From contig CAJUKD010000002.1 in the NCBI GenBank assembly GCA_910587235.1, forward strand, positions 62,001-126,000: a stretch of 64,000 nucleotides of DNA, read 5' to 3'. This DNA comes from an uncultured Muribaculaceae bacterium (GTDB lineage: Bacteria > Bacteroidota > Bacteroidia > Bacteroidales > Muribaculaceae). Shown here piece after piece: positions 8,494 to 16,167 of this stretch; position 1 is the stretch's first letter, and every line of letters begins with the position of its first letter. The position numbers and the translations under genes are program-made. A model generated the notes under the pieces. That model did not search any database, had not been told where the DNA came from, and was given only the letters and a program-made list of their open reading frames with translations.

Positions 8494-9630
8494 ATGACAG
8501 AACTTGAATTATTACAATCATACTGGTGGCTGCTGATATCCATACTCGGAGCCGCACTCGTTTTCCTGCTGTTCGTGCAGGGCGGACAGTCAATGCTATA
8601 TTGCGGACACAACTACGGCACACGCCAGCTTATGGTGAACTCCCTCGGACGCAAATGGGAATTCACATTCACGACGCTGGTCGTTTTCGGCGGAGCATTC
8701 TTCGCATCTTTCCCCCTGTTCTACTCCACCAGCTTCGGCGGAGCATACTGGCTGTGGATGCTAATACTTCTGAGCTTCATCCTGCAGGCCGTCAGCTACG
8801 AATTCCGCCGCAAAAGCGGTAACCTCTACGGCACCCGCACCTACGACGCCTTTCTGGTCTTCAACGGCGTAGCCGGATGCGTACTCCTTGGCGTAGCCGT
8901 AGGCATGTTCTTCTTCGGCGGACAGTTCACCGTCACCAAAAGCAACATCCTCGATGCAGCCGCTCCCGTAATATCACAATGGGCGCCGACCCACGGACTC
9001 GAAGCCATAGCCGACTGGCGTTGCCTGCTTCTCGGAGTCGCCGTATTCTTCCTTGCCCGCACACTGGCCGCCATGTACTTCGTCAACGACATAGCCGGCG
9101 ACGAAGCCTTTACAGCCCGCATGCGCCGCCGCACGCTTGTCAACGGCCTGATATTCGCGCTGCTTTTCGTAGCCTTCCTTGTTGTGCTGTTTACGGCAAC
9201 AGGCTACAGCTCCACCCCCGCAGGTTTCATATCCGAGCCACATCTCTACTTCAACAATCTGCTCCGTATGTGGTGGCTCGCCATTGTACTCATCCTCGCC
9301 GTCGCCGCAGTCCTCTACGGCATAGCCATGACCGCTTTCACCCGCTCCCGCGCAGGAATATGGTGGAGCGGCTTCGGAACAGCGGCCGCAGTCATAGTCC
9401 TGTTCTGCCTCGCCGGATACAACAGCACAGCCTACCTCGCATCGACAACCCACCCGGCCTCGTCGCTGACTATAGCCAACAGCTCGTCGTCGCTGTTCAC
9501 ACTACGCGTCATGAGCGTCGTATCAGTCCTGATTCCATTCGTACTGGCCTATATCGTCTGCGTATGGCGCAAGATGAACGCCGCACCCCTTACACCTCAG
9601 GAACTAAGCGAAGACACCCATCAGTACTAA
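8494..9630 (+). CDS. cydB: Cytochrome bd oxidase subunit II
   Basis: Integral-membrane partner of CydA, 378 aa, with about eight or nine hydrophobic helices. Family features include WWLLISILGAALVFLLFVQGG near the N-terminus, the YEFRRKSGN segment after the third helix, and the EPHLYFNN region later. It follows cydA by 14 bp and is closed by a strong stem-loop at 9644-9702. Together with the DUF4492 protein it forms a compact respiratory operon. No CydX-like peptide was recognised after it. Confidence 0.96.
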   Translation: MTELELLQSYWWLLISILGAALVFLLFVQGGQSMLYCGHNYGTRQLMVNSLGRKWEFTFTTLVVFGGAFFASFPLFYSTSFGGAYWLWMLILLSFILQAVSYEFRRKSGNLYGTRTYDAFLVFNGVAGCVLLGVAVGMFFFGGQFTVTKSNILDAAAPVISQWAPTHGLEAIADWRCLLLGVAVFFLARTLAAMYFVNDIAGDEAFTARMRRRTLVNGLIFALLFVAFLVVLFTATGYSSTPAGFISEPHLYFNNLLRMWWLAIVLILAVAAVLYGIAMTAFTRSRAGIWWSGFGTAAAVIVLFCLAGYNSTAYLASTTHPASSLTIANSSSSLFTLRVMSVVSVLIPFVLAYIVCVWRKMNAAPLTPQELSEDTHQY

Positions 9631-9643
9631 ACCTTCACACCAT

Positions 9644-9702
9644 CATTGAACAAAGAAAGGGAGCGGATCCGATTGCGGTTCGCTCCCTTTCTTTGTTCAA
9701 TG
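9644..9702. terminator. Bidirectional terminator between cydB and RNase E/G gene
   Basis: A perfect 22-bp inverted repeat (9644-9665 with 9681-9702) encloses a 15-base loop. The stem contains AAAGAAAGGGAGCG and its complement CGCTCCCTTTCTTT, giving pyrimidine-rich tracts in both directions. It sits between two convergent genes and can serve both. Confidence 0.85.
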
Positions 9703-9714
9703 TTTCGAGGCTGC

Positions 9715-12114
9715 TTAGGACTGCATATCCTCCATTATATCTTGACTTTTTTCTATTGTTTGAAAGTCGGGCTTCTCCTGAAGCTCGGCAATCGGCAGCA
9801 AAAGCTGCTGCTCGCCATCTGCAGCGGCAGGCAACTCCTTGTTGCGCGGCTTGCGACGGCGTGGCTTACGGCGCTGCACGGCAGCGGCGGCAGTAATCTC
9901 CGCTTCGGAATCCGGGCCGGATTCAATATCTGCATCCGCCGACAAAGAATCCGACTCAGCCAGTGTTTCTGAATCAGAAACTGCATCAACTGCCTCTGCG
10001 GCACTTTCATCCGCAACGCTTTCCGCTACAGCCGCCTTAGAGCCGCCGCGACGGCGTCGCGAACGCTTTTTCTGCACCTCGGCCGTTTCCACTGGCACAT
10101 CAGGAGCATCACACATTTCAGCCTCTGCGGCAATTTCTTCAGGCTGCACTTCTGCTTTGACAACGACTGCCTCTGCTATCGTAGCCGCCGCATCAGCCGC
10201 AATAAGACGCGCGGAATCGCTTACAGGAGCAAGCTTATCCTCCGCATCAGCAGGCTTATCGGCATTTTTCGGCCGCTCTTCTTTGGCGTCACGAACGGCA
10301 TCCGCCTCCTGTGGCTGCACATCTTTACGCGCAGGCTTGGGCTGCTGCCCCTGTTTCGGTTCCGCCTTGGGCTGATTGTTCTGCGGCTTCGCAGACTGTG
10401 CCTGCTGTTTGGGCTTATCCTGCTTTTGCGTCTGAGCTTGCTGAGATTTCGGTTGCGTCTTAACCTGCTTGGAATCGTCGGACTTATCGTCTGCGCCACC
10501 TCGGTTGCGGGCTTTGTTGCGCGTCTTTTCTGTCGAGCTTGCGCTGACATCCTTTTCATCGCGCAGCGATATCTCATTGCGGTCCTTGTCAAGGACACGG
10601 AACTGAAGATAAGCGAGCGACTCATCAGGCATCACTTTGAAAGTGCGTCCGAGCTTGCGCCTCCACGTGCGGTAGAGCGATGAAAAGAGTCCGCGTTTGA
10701 TATAGGCATCCACAAACGGATGTATATACATTATGAAATCCCGTGTCTTAAGTTCGTTGACAAGATACTCGAGTTTTTCGTAAAGACGGTCGGTGAAAAG
10801 TATCGAAGGCTGAACCTCACCTTTTCCGAAACACGACGGACATTCTTCGGATGTGGTGATGTCAAGAGCCGGGCGCACACGCTGGCGCGTAATCTGCATA
10901 AGTCCGAACTTACTGAGCGGCAAAATATTATGGCGCGCACGGTCATTAGCCATTATTTCCCGCATGTGGTCATAGAGCTGCTGGCGGTGCTCGCTGCGGT
11001 TCATGTCGATGAAATCGACCACGATTATGCCGCCCATGTCGCGCAGGCGGAGCTGGCGCGCTATCTCGTCGGCAGCTCTCAGGTTCACTTCCAGCGCATT
11101 GCTTTCCTGGTCATTGGTAGCCTTGGTGCGATTGCCCGAATTGACGTCGATGACATGCAGCGCTTCAGTGTGCTCGATAATGATATAAGCTCCCGATCGG
11201 AACGAAACCGTCTTTCCGAACGACGACTTGATCTGGCGCGTGATTCCGAAATGGTCGAATATAGGTTCGTCCTTGGAATAGAGCTTTACTATATCTTTCC
11301 GCTCGGATGCTATAAGAGTAACATAGTTGAGAATTTGTCCGTAGACCTGCTGGTCATTTACATAGATATTCTCGAACGACGGATTGAACACATCGCGGAG
11401 CACTCCGACAATACGGCTTTCTTCCTCAAAAATAAGAGAAGGGGCTTCCGCCTTCTGAGCCTTGGCGACAGCATCCTCCCAGTACTGGACAAGCGTCTTA
11501 AGTTCATGATTAAGTTCGGCCACGCGCTTGCCTTCGGCGGATGTTCGGATTATGACGCCGAAATTCTTAGGCTTGATGCTTTCTACGAGCTGACGCAGAC
11601 GCATCTTTTCTTCCGTCGATTTGATTTTCTGGGAGATAGATATTTTATCGTTGAATGGCGTAAGCACCAGATAACGGCCGGTAAACGATATTTCAGTGGT
11701 GAGCCGCGGTCCTTTCGAAGAGATCGGCTCTTTGACAATCTGCACCATCAGCTCGCGGCCGGGGGTGAGCACATCGGCCACCGAGCCATGCTTGTCTATT
11801 TCCGGCTGGATTTTCATCCGCGACACCGACGGCAGACGTTTTTTATCCTCAAAAAGCTGGGTGAGGAAATCCGAATAAGTTGAGAAGTGAGGTCCTAAGT
11901 CAAGATAATGGAGAAATGCATCCTTTTCATAGCCAACATTGACGAAAGCGGCATTCAGACCCGGCATAAGCTTTTTGACTTTCGCCAGATAGATGTCGCC
12001 AACGGCATAGGCAATGTTACGGGCTTCTTTCTGGAGCGACACAAGCCGCGAATCCTCAAGAAGCGCCGACGACACCTCCGAAGCCTGTACGTCGACAATT
12101 AATTCACTTTTCAT
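9715..12114 (-). CDS. Rne/Rng family endoribonuclease with long basic/acidic C-terminal tail
   Basis: RNase E/G-type endoribonuclease for RNA decay and processing. Of 799 aa, about residues 1-515 form the catalytic half: an N-terminal S1 RNA-binding region (AVGDIYLAKVKKLMPGLNAA), then LHVIDVNSGNR and GGIIVVDFIDM with the metal-binding aspartates, and CPSCFGKGEV, the zinc-link CPxCxG motif. The last roughly 280 residues are low complexity: Lys/Gln/Pro-rich, then Glu/Ala-rich, with Arg clusters KKRSRRRRGGSKA and RRKPRRRKPRNKE. Such tails suggest a disordered RNA or partner-binding platform, as in E. coli RNase E, but no sequence similarity to that tail is visible. A hairpin lies in its 5' leader. 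Confidence 0.93.
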   Translation of the reverse strand: MKSELIVDVQASEVSSALLEDSRLVSLQKEARNIAYAVGDIYLAKVKKLMPGLNAAFVNVGYEKDAFLHYLDLGPHFSTYSDFLTQLFEDKKRLPSVSRMKIQPEIDKHGSVADVLTPGRELMVQIVKEPISSKGPRLTTEISFTGRYLVLTPFNDKISISQKIKSTEEKMRLRQLVESIKPKNFGVIIRTSAEGKRVAELNHELKTLVQYWEDAVAKAQKAEAPSLIFEEESRIVGVLRDVFNPSFENIYVNDQQVYGQILNYVTLIASERKDIVKLYSKDEPIFDHFGITRQIKSSFGKTVSFRSGAYIIIEHTEALHVIDVNSGNRTKATNDQESNALEVNLRAADEIARQLRLRDMGGIIVVDFIDMNRSEHRQQLYDHMREIMANDRARHNILPLSKFGLMQITRQRVRPALDITTSEECPSCFGKGEVQPSILFTDRLYEKLEYLVNELKTRDFIMYIHPFVDAYIKRGLFSSLYRTWRRKLGRTFKVMPDESLAYLQFRVLDKDRNEISLRDEKDVSASSTEKTRNKARNRGGADDKSDDSKQVKTQPKSQQAQTQKQDKPKQQAQSAKPQNNQPKAEPKQGQQPKPARKDVQPQEADAVRDAKEERPKNADKPADAEDKLAPVSDSARLIAADAAATIAEAVVVKAEVQPEEIAAEAEMCDAPDVPVETAEVQKKRSRRRRGGSKAAVAESVADESAAEAVDAVSDSETLAESDSLSADADIESGPDSEAEITAAAAVQRRKPRRRKPRNKELPAAADGEQQLLLPIAELQEKPDFQTIEKSQDIMEDMQS

Positions 12115-12160
12115 TAGTAATGTTGGAATTTGTGGGAAGTAAGGATGATTCTGATAGATC

Positions 12161-12196
12161 CGGTGCGTTTTTAGCTTCGGGAACCGGAACGCACCG
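12161..12196 (-). promoter_or_regulatory. Stem-loop in the 5' leader of the RNase E/G gene
   Basis: CGGTGCGTT at 12161-12169 pairs perfectly with AACGCACCG at 12188-12196, about 50 bases upstream of the RNase E/G start at 12114. There is no T-run after it on the minus strand, so it looks more like a leader RNA structure than a terminator. E. coli rne is autoregulated through leader hairpins; a similar role here is only an inference. Confidence 0.4.
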
Positions 12197-12296
12197 ATGG
12201 AAATACAAAGAACAAACTTCAGCGCGGAACTATCACACTTTCAGTGTCCCCGTGCAAAAGTCTGTTCTTGTATTCTGCATTGTTTTTTTCAAGCTG

Positions 12297-12346
12297 CAAA
12301 AACCGGCGGCGCCTGTCCGGCATCACGCCGGCGTATGCCGCCTTTT
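12297..12346 (-). terminator. Terminator of the HU/bS22-like transcription unit
   Basis: Read on the minus strand, AAAAGGCGGC, an inner GCCGGC-type hairpin and GCCGCCGGTTTTT make a GC-rich stem followed by a T-run, just downstream of the 29-codon gene at 12362-12451. Confidence 0.6.
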
Positions 12347-12361
12347 AACGGAGCGACAAGA

Positions 12362-12451
12362 TTATTTCTTCTTGTGACGATTCTTTCTCAGACGTTTCTT
12401 GCGCTTGTGAGTAGCCATCTTGTGGCCTTTTCTTTTCTTTCCGCTGGGCAT
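12362..12451 (-). CDS. AURKAIP1/COX24-domain small basic protein (bS22-like ribosomal peptide)
   Basis: A 29-codon gene. The minus strand starts with ATG at 12451 and stops with TAA at 12362-12364. The peptide begins MPSGKKRKGHKMATHKRKKR; of 29 residues 18 are Lys, Arg or His, and the segment HKMxxHKRKKRLRKNR is the AURKAIP1/COX24 signature shared with mitochondrial and actinobacterial small-subunit peptides (bS22). Bacteroidetes encode an almost identical short protein, so conservation argues that it is real despite its size. It lies about 100 bp downstream of the HU gene on the same strand. Confidence 0.85.
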   Translation of the reverse strand: MPSGKKRKGHKMATHKRKKRLRKNRHKKK

Positions 12452-12550
12452 TTTTTTACGCTTTTGGAGGTTAATATATTTATGTGTTGAATTCTCTGTT
12501 TCGGAGGGAGCGGAATCCGGCAATGCCGTTCCGACTGTTCCTTATCGGTA

Positions 12551-12823
12551 TTATTTCACCTCATCCATGAACACGCGGGCCGGCTTGAATGCGGGGATCT
12601 TGTGTTCGGGGATGATTATAGTAGTATTTTTGGAGATATTGCGGGCGGTCTTCTCCGAACGGGTCTTCACGATGAAGCTACCGAAACCGCGGAGATAAAC
12701 GTTTTCACCGTTTGCAAGGGAATCCTTTACGACTTCCATGAATTTCTCGATGGTGCCAAGAACGGCGGCCTTCTCGATGCCGGTGCTCTTTGAGATTTCG
12801 TTGACGATGTCAGCTTTTGTCAT
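12551..12823 (-). CDS. HU/IHF-family DNA-binding protein
   Basis: Small nucleoid protein that bends DNA as a dimer. The 90-aa sequence begins MTKADIVNEISKSTGIEKAA and contains the family core VYLRGFGSFIVKTRSEKTARN leading into the DNA-binding arm, with the proline in TIIIPEHKIPAFKPA at the arm tip. The length is exactly typical. Whether it is an HU homodimer or one of several paralogues cannot be said from this window. Confidence 0.95.
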   Translation of the reverse strand: MTKADIVNEISKSTGIEKAAVLGTIEKFMEVVKDSLANGENVYLRGFGSFIVKTRSEKTARNISKNTTIIIPEHKIPAFKPARVFMDEVK

Positions 12824-12874
12824 TTTTTTATTTATTATACGTTTGATAATGTTGATTCAATTACCTGTCTTACA

Positions 12875-12899
12875 AAAAAGCGGGCTACGATAGCCCTTC
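12875..12899 (-). terminator. Terminator of the HAD phosphatase transcription unit
   Basis: On the minus strand GGGCTA-TCG-TAGCCC (12883-12897) is followed by GCTTTTTTG, a compact rho-independent terminator about 80 bp past the HAD stop and upstream of the HU gene. Confidence 0.75.
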
Positions 12900-12979
12900 A
12901 TTTTTTCGCAGTGCAAATATCGCACTTTTTTTTTAATCAATTGCAATATTTCCCAAGTTTTTTTTGAGTTATTGCTGTG

Positions 12980-13738
12980 TTATATAGTTTTTTTCGGATT
13001 TATTTCTTCTGTCTTGCAAATAATACGCGCCACTTCATCCAGCGTCCGGGCACAACCGAGAAATCGCTCCGTAGCAAAATCGACACCCGAAGCAGACTCT
13101 CCCGACGGATTGAACCACACGGCCGACCAGCCGGCGCCAAGTGCCCCGGCAACATCCGTCAACGGATTATCTCCTATGAGAACTGATTCGGTGGCACTTA
13201 CGCCCGCACGCTCAAGAGCATAGCCGAAAATCCGGGGATCCGGCTTATTAATGCCTATGTCGTCGCTGAGCACAAGCGTGTCGAAATAAGAGGCTATGCC
13301 GCCAGAACACAATTTGCGGTGCTGAACCTCCTTGAATCCGTTGCTCAGCAGCCCCATCCTGTAGCCAAACCCCGACAATGCCGACAACAGCTCATCAGCG
13401 CCGGCGACAAGTCCCGTACAGCGGCCAAGCCTGTCAAGATAGTCGGCATCGAGCCTTGCCGAAGCCGCGGCAGCCTCTTCCTCGCCGCAGCCGCACATAC
13501 GCAAAGGCCGCGCAAAACGCTCCGATCGCAGATAATCGCGCCCTATCGCCCCGCGATTATACGAGTCCCACAGGTCGACATTCACTGAATGATAGCAGTC
13601 AAGCCATTCCTGCAACCCGCGCTCGCGGAAAAAGCCGTGCACCGCCGGGTCGGAATAAAAGAGTTCCGACAGCACGGCGGTACTGTTTCCGCTCATATCC
13701 CAGAGCGTATCGTCGATATCGAACCACAGATAACGCAT
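12980..13738 (-). CDS. HAD-family hydrolase, YjjG-type noncanonical pyrimidine nucleotidase
   Basis: A 252-aa haloacid-dehalogenase phosphatase. Motif I is FDIDDTLWD (nucleophile Asp and acid Asp) near residue 8, motif II is LLSNGFKEVQH, motif III has the Lys in GINKPDPRIF, and motif IV is VLIGDNPLTDVAGA. The helical cap between motifs I and II and the SNGF motif resemble YjjG, which dephosphorylates nucleoside monophosphates including damaged pyrimidines. The start at 13738 is chosen because MRYLWFDIDDT begins at the usual distance from motif I and avoids overlapping the upstream gene; 13774 and 13828 are alternatives. It is probably co-transcribed with the DUF308-like gene 13 bp upstream. 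Confidence 0.85.
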   Translation of the reverse strand: MRYLWFDIDDTLWDMSGNSTAVLSELFYSDPAVHGFFRERGLQEWLDCYHSVNVDLWDSYNRGAIGRDYLRSERFARPLRMCGCGEEEAAAASARLDADYLDRLGRCTGLVAGADELLSALSGFGYRMGLLSNGFKEVQHRKLCSGGIASYFDTLVLSDDIGINKPDPRIFGYALERAGVSATESVLIGDNPLTDVAGALGAGWSAVWFNPSGESASGVDFATERFLGCARTLDEVARIICKTEEINPKKTI

Positions 13739-13751
13739 CCGGCGGGACTCG

Positions 13752-14438
13752 TCACTCTTCCCTGACTCCATCATTCCCTGTCCGGTCTGCCGGAGCCTCC
13801 TCGGCAGCACCGGCTGCCGGAACCGCAACCGCCTCTTCGGCTTCGGGTTCGGTTTTCACTGTTTCAGAGTCGATGCTCGGCTCCTTTACCGATTTCAACT
13901 GCTTGTGGTTCACACGGCCTATCATCATTGATTCGACAAAAGTAGTAACACCGAAAAGCAGCAGGCAGACTCCCGTCACAAGCATTATCGAGTTATCATT
14001 GAGAGCCGGAGTCTGGAAAAACACATATACAGCCGCCGCCACAAGAAGGATAGGCGTGATAAAAAGCCAGTTGGGCAATCGGGTCGGACGGGAACCGAAC
14101 ACAAGGAGAAATATCTGGAACAAAGCTCCGAAAAGAATCACTACGCCGAATATGAAGGTGATAAGTTCCATGAACTTCGGCTTGAAAATCAGCATGGTCA
14201 CACCCAGCACAAAAGCTGCGGCGCTGCTGATCCAGCCGAAGGCATGCCCCAAGGCGTTACTGCCCGACTTCTTGCCGGAACCGGCGAAAACAGCGACATT
14301 CATAAGAGATGCAACGATAAATACAATCGCAGTCACAGTCACGACTCCTGAGGTCGTTATGCTTTTGTAAGTCAAAAGAATCAGAACACCTGCGGCCACC
14401 ATGACAAGTGCCGTAAGCAATAGATTTCGTCCTTTCAT
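13752..14438 (-). CDS. DUF308-like multi-spanning membrane protein with acidic tail
   Basis: A 228-aa protein with about six transmembrane helices (for example LLLTALVMVAAGVLILLTY at residues 6-24 and ITFIFGVVILFGALFQIFLL in the middle), paired like HdeD/DUF308 proteins. The last roughly 45 residues are hydrophilic and Glu/Ala-rich (ETVKTEPEAEEAVAVPAAG), probably cytoplasmic. Function unknown; HdeD is linked to acid resistance in enterobacteria, but that should not be transferred. A second, shorter DUF308-type gene is at 50605-51156. Confidence 0.7.
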   Translation of the reverse strand: MKGRNLLLTALVMVAAGVLILLTYKSITTSGVVTVTAIVFIVASLMNVAVFAGSGKKSGSNALGHAFGWISSAAAFVLGVTMLIFKPKFMELITFIFGVVILFGALFQIFLLVFGSRPTRLPNWLFITPILLVAAAVYVFFQTPALNDNSIMLVTGVCLLLFGVTTFVESMMIGRVNHKQLKSVKEPSIDSETVKTEPEAEEAVAVPAAGAAEEAPADRTGNDGVREE

Positions 14439-14463
14439 AACTATCTTGATTTGAAACGTAATA

Positions 14464-14471
14464 CAAAATTA
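14464..14471 (-). promoter_or_regulatory. -7 box for the DUF308-like/HAD unit
   Basis: The plus strand reads CAAAATTA, i.e. TAATTTTG (TAnnTTTG) on the minus strand, about 26 bases upstream of the ATG at 14438. No clear TTTG -33 box is at the expected distance. Confidence 0.45.
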
Positions 14472-14551
14472 CAACAATTTCCGAACATTATTGGTTGCCC
14501 TCAATACAAAAACACGCACCGGACATAATCAGCGGACACTAAAATTTTTCT

Positions 14552-14583
14552 TTTGGGAAATATGATAAATTTACATAACTTTG
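14552..14583 (+). promoter_or_regulatory. mdh promoter
   Basis: TTTG at 14552-14555 (-33) and TAACTTTG at 14576-14583 (-7) are separated by 20 bases, a full match to the Bacteroidetes consensus. The leader to the mdh ATG at 14636 would be about 47 bases. Confidence 0.8.
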
Positions 14584-14635
14584 CCATTAGAAACAGACGA
14601 CCATATAACTAACACCAACATTATACATTAAAGCT

Positions 14636-15562
14636 ATGTCTAAAATTACAGTTGTAGGCGCCGGCAACGTAGGCGCTACATGTGCTAATGTACTGGTTAC
14701 AAACCAGATTGCCGATGAAGTAGTTCTGCTCGACATCAAAGAAGGCGTGTCCGAAGGCAAAGCCATGGACATCATGCAGACAGCATCTATCCTCGGCATC
14801 AACACCCGCCTGACAGGCGTCACCAACGATTATGCCGCCACAGAAGGCTCCGACATGGTTGTGATCACATCCGGCATTCCCCGCAAACCCGGAATGACCC
14901 GTGAAGAACTCATCGGCGTAAATGCCGGCATCGTGAAATCAGTGACCGAGAACATCCTCGCGCACTCACCCAACGCTATAATTCTCTGCGTCAGCAACCC
15001 AATGGACACCATGACCTACCTCATCCACAAAGTGACAGGTCTGCCCAAAAACCGCATCATAGGCATGGGTGGCGCACTCGACAGCGCCCGCTTCAAATAC
15101 TTCCTCTGCCAGGCACTCGGCGCTAACGCAACCGAAGTCGAAGGCATCGTTATCGGCGGACACGGCGACACAACCATGATCCCCCTGACTCGCTATGCGG
15201 CATACCGCGGAATTCCCGCCGAAAGCATCCTTTCCGCCGAAAAAATGGAAAAAGTGGCTGCCGACACAATGGTAGGAGGCGCAACCCTCACAAAACTCCT
15301 CGGCACATCGGCATGGTACGCACCAGGTGCCGCTGCTGCACAGGTATGCGCAGCCGTCCTCCACGACCAGAAACGCATGATCTCATGCTCTGCCCTCCTC
15401 GAAGGCGAATACGGCGAAAGCGATCTCTGCATAGGCGTTCCCTGTATCCTCGGTCGCAACGGTATCGAAAAAATCGTTGAATTCGACCTCAACGACAAAG
15501 AAAAAGCTCTCTTCCACGCAAGCGCTGAAGCCGTACACAAAACAAACGCAGCTCTTGCTTGA
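14636..15562 (+). CDS. mdh: Malate dehydrogenase (NAD-dependent, LDH-like type)
   Basis: Interconverts malate and oxaloacetate in the reductive branch that leads to succinate and propionate in gut Bacteroidales. The 308-aa protein has the Rossmann motif VVGAGNVGATCANVL near the N-terminus, the NAD-selecting acidic residue in LLDIKEG, VSNPMDTMTYL, and the catalytic histidine in IGGHGDTTMIPL. The substrate loop GIPRKPGMTREELI carries the arginines expected for malate. It has its own strong promoter and a downstream hairpin, so it is mainly a single-gene unit. Confidence 0.97.
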   Translation: MSKITVVGAGNVGATCANVLVTNQIADEVVLLDIKEGVSEGKAMDIMQTASILGINTRLTGVTNDYAATEGSDMVVITSGIPRKPGMTREELIGVNAGIVKSVTENILAHSPNAIILCVSNPMDTMTYLIHKVTGLPKNRIIGMGGALDSARFKYFLCQALGANATEVEGIVIGGHGDTTMIPLTRYAAYRGIPAESILSAEKMEKVAADTMVGGATLTKLLGTSAWYAPGAAAAQVCAAVLHDQKRMISCSALLEGEYGESDLCIGVPCILGRNGIEKIVEFDLNDKEKALFHASAEAVHKTNAALA

Positions 15563-15599
15563 CACAACAATAAGCCGTAAACGCTTGTTACAATAAAGG

Positions 15600-15635
15600 A
15601 CGCGCGCTCCGTCAATGATACCGGAGCGCGCGTTT
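15600..15635 (+). terminator. mdh terminator
   Basis: A 12-bp perfect stem (ACGCGCGCTCCG at 15600-15611 with CGGAGCGCGCGT at 15622-15633) followed by TTTCTTG, 38 bp past the mdh stop and 28 bp before the next start. Confidence 0.8.
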
Positions 15636-15662
15636 CTTGACAAAATCAACAACGCAAAAGAC

Positions 15663-16166
15663 ATGAAACTGAAAAAGATCGCAATCTCAGCCGCATCTGT
15701 CGCCCTTATGTGCGCATGCAACGCCGGAAACACCGACTCCGCACAGGCTGCACAGGCAGCACAAAAAAACGAAGACATAATCAAAGCGGAAACCTCCGCC
15801 GAGGAAACCGGCAGCCCCATCGCCGCCACAGCCGAAGCCGTGACCGTGCTCGCCGACGACAACAGCTTCACACCAACCACAAAAGTAAGCCGACCGACCG
15901 TACTCGACTTCAATGCCGTGTGGTGCGGTCCTTGCCGACAGTTCGCACCGGCATTCCATGCCGCCGCCGAAAAATTTACCGGAAAAGCCGACTTCATCTC
16001 TGTCGACACCGATGCCAACCCCAAAACCGCCACCGCATTCGCCATACGCGGAATACCCACTGTCGTGATACTTATGCCCGACGGATCCACAAAACGATTC
16101 ACAGGAACATCCGACATCCTTCCTGCTGAAAAATTCGACGCCATTATCGCCGAGGTAACAAAATAG
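15663..16166 (+). CDS. Thioredoxin-fold lipoprotein
   Basis: A 167-aa protein with a lipoprotein signal (MKLKKIAISAASVALMCACN; lipobox LMCAC, Cys19 lipidated) followed by an Ala/Glu-rich linker and a thioredoxin domain from about residue 60. The active site FNAVWCGPCRQF keeps the classical CGPC pair, and the cis-proline is in IRGIPTVVIL. It is probably anchored in the periplasm and reduces or exchanges protein disulfides. The start at 15663 gives the canonical signal peptide; an in-frame ATG at 15615 lies inside the mdh terminator. The DEAD-box gene follows after one base, so they are likely co-transcribed. Confidence 0.9.
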   Translation: MKLKKIAISAASVALMCACNAGNTDSAQAAQAAQKNEDIIKAETSAEETGSPIAATAEAVTVLADDNSFTPTTKVSRPTVLDFNAVWCGPCRQFAPAFHAAAEKFTGKADFISVDTDANPKTATAFAIRGIPTVVILMPDGSTKRFTGTSDILPAEKFDAIIAEVTK

Positions 16167-16167
16167 A

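Noticed and set aside
15615..15662. Upstream start for the thioredoxin lipoprotein
   Set aside because: The upstream codons lie inside the mdh terminator hairpin and would destroy the canonical lipoprotein signal.
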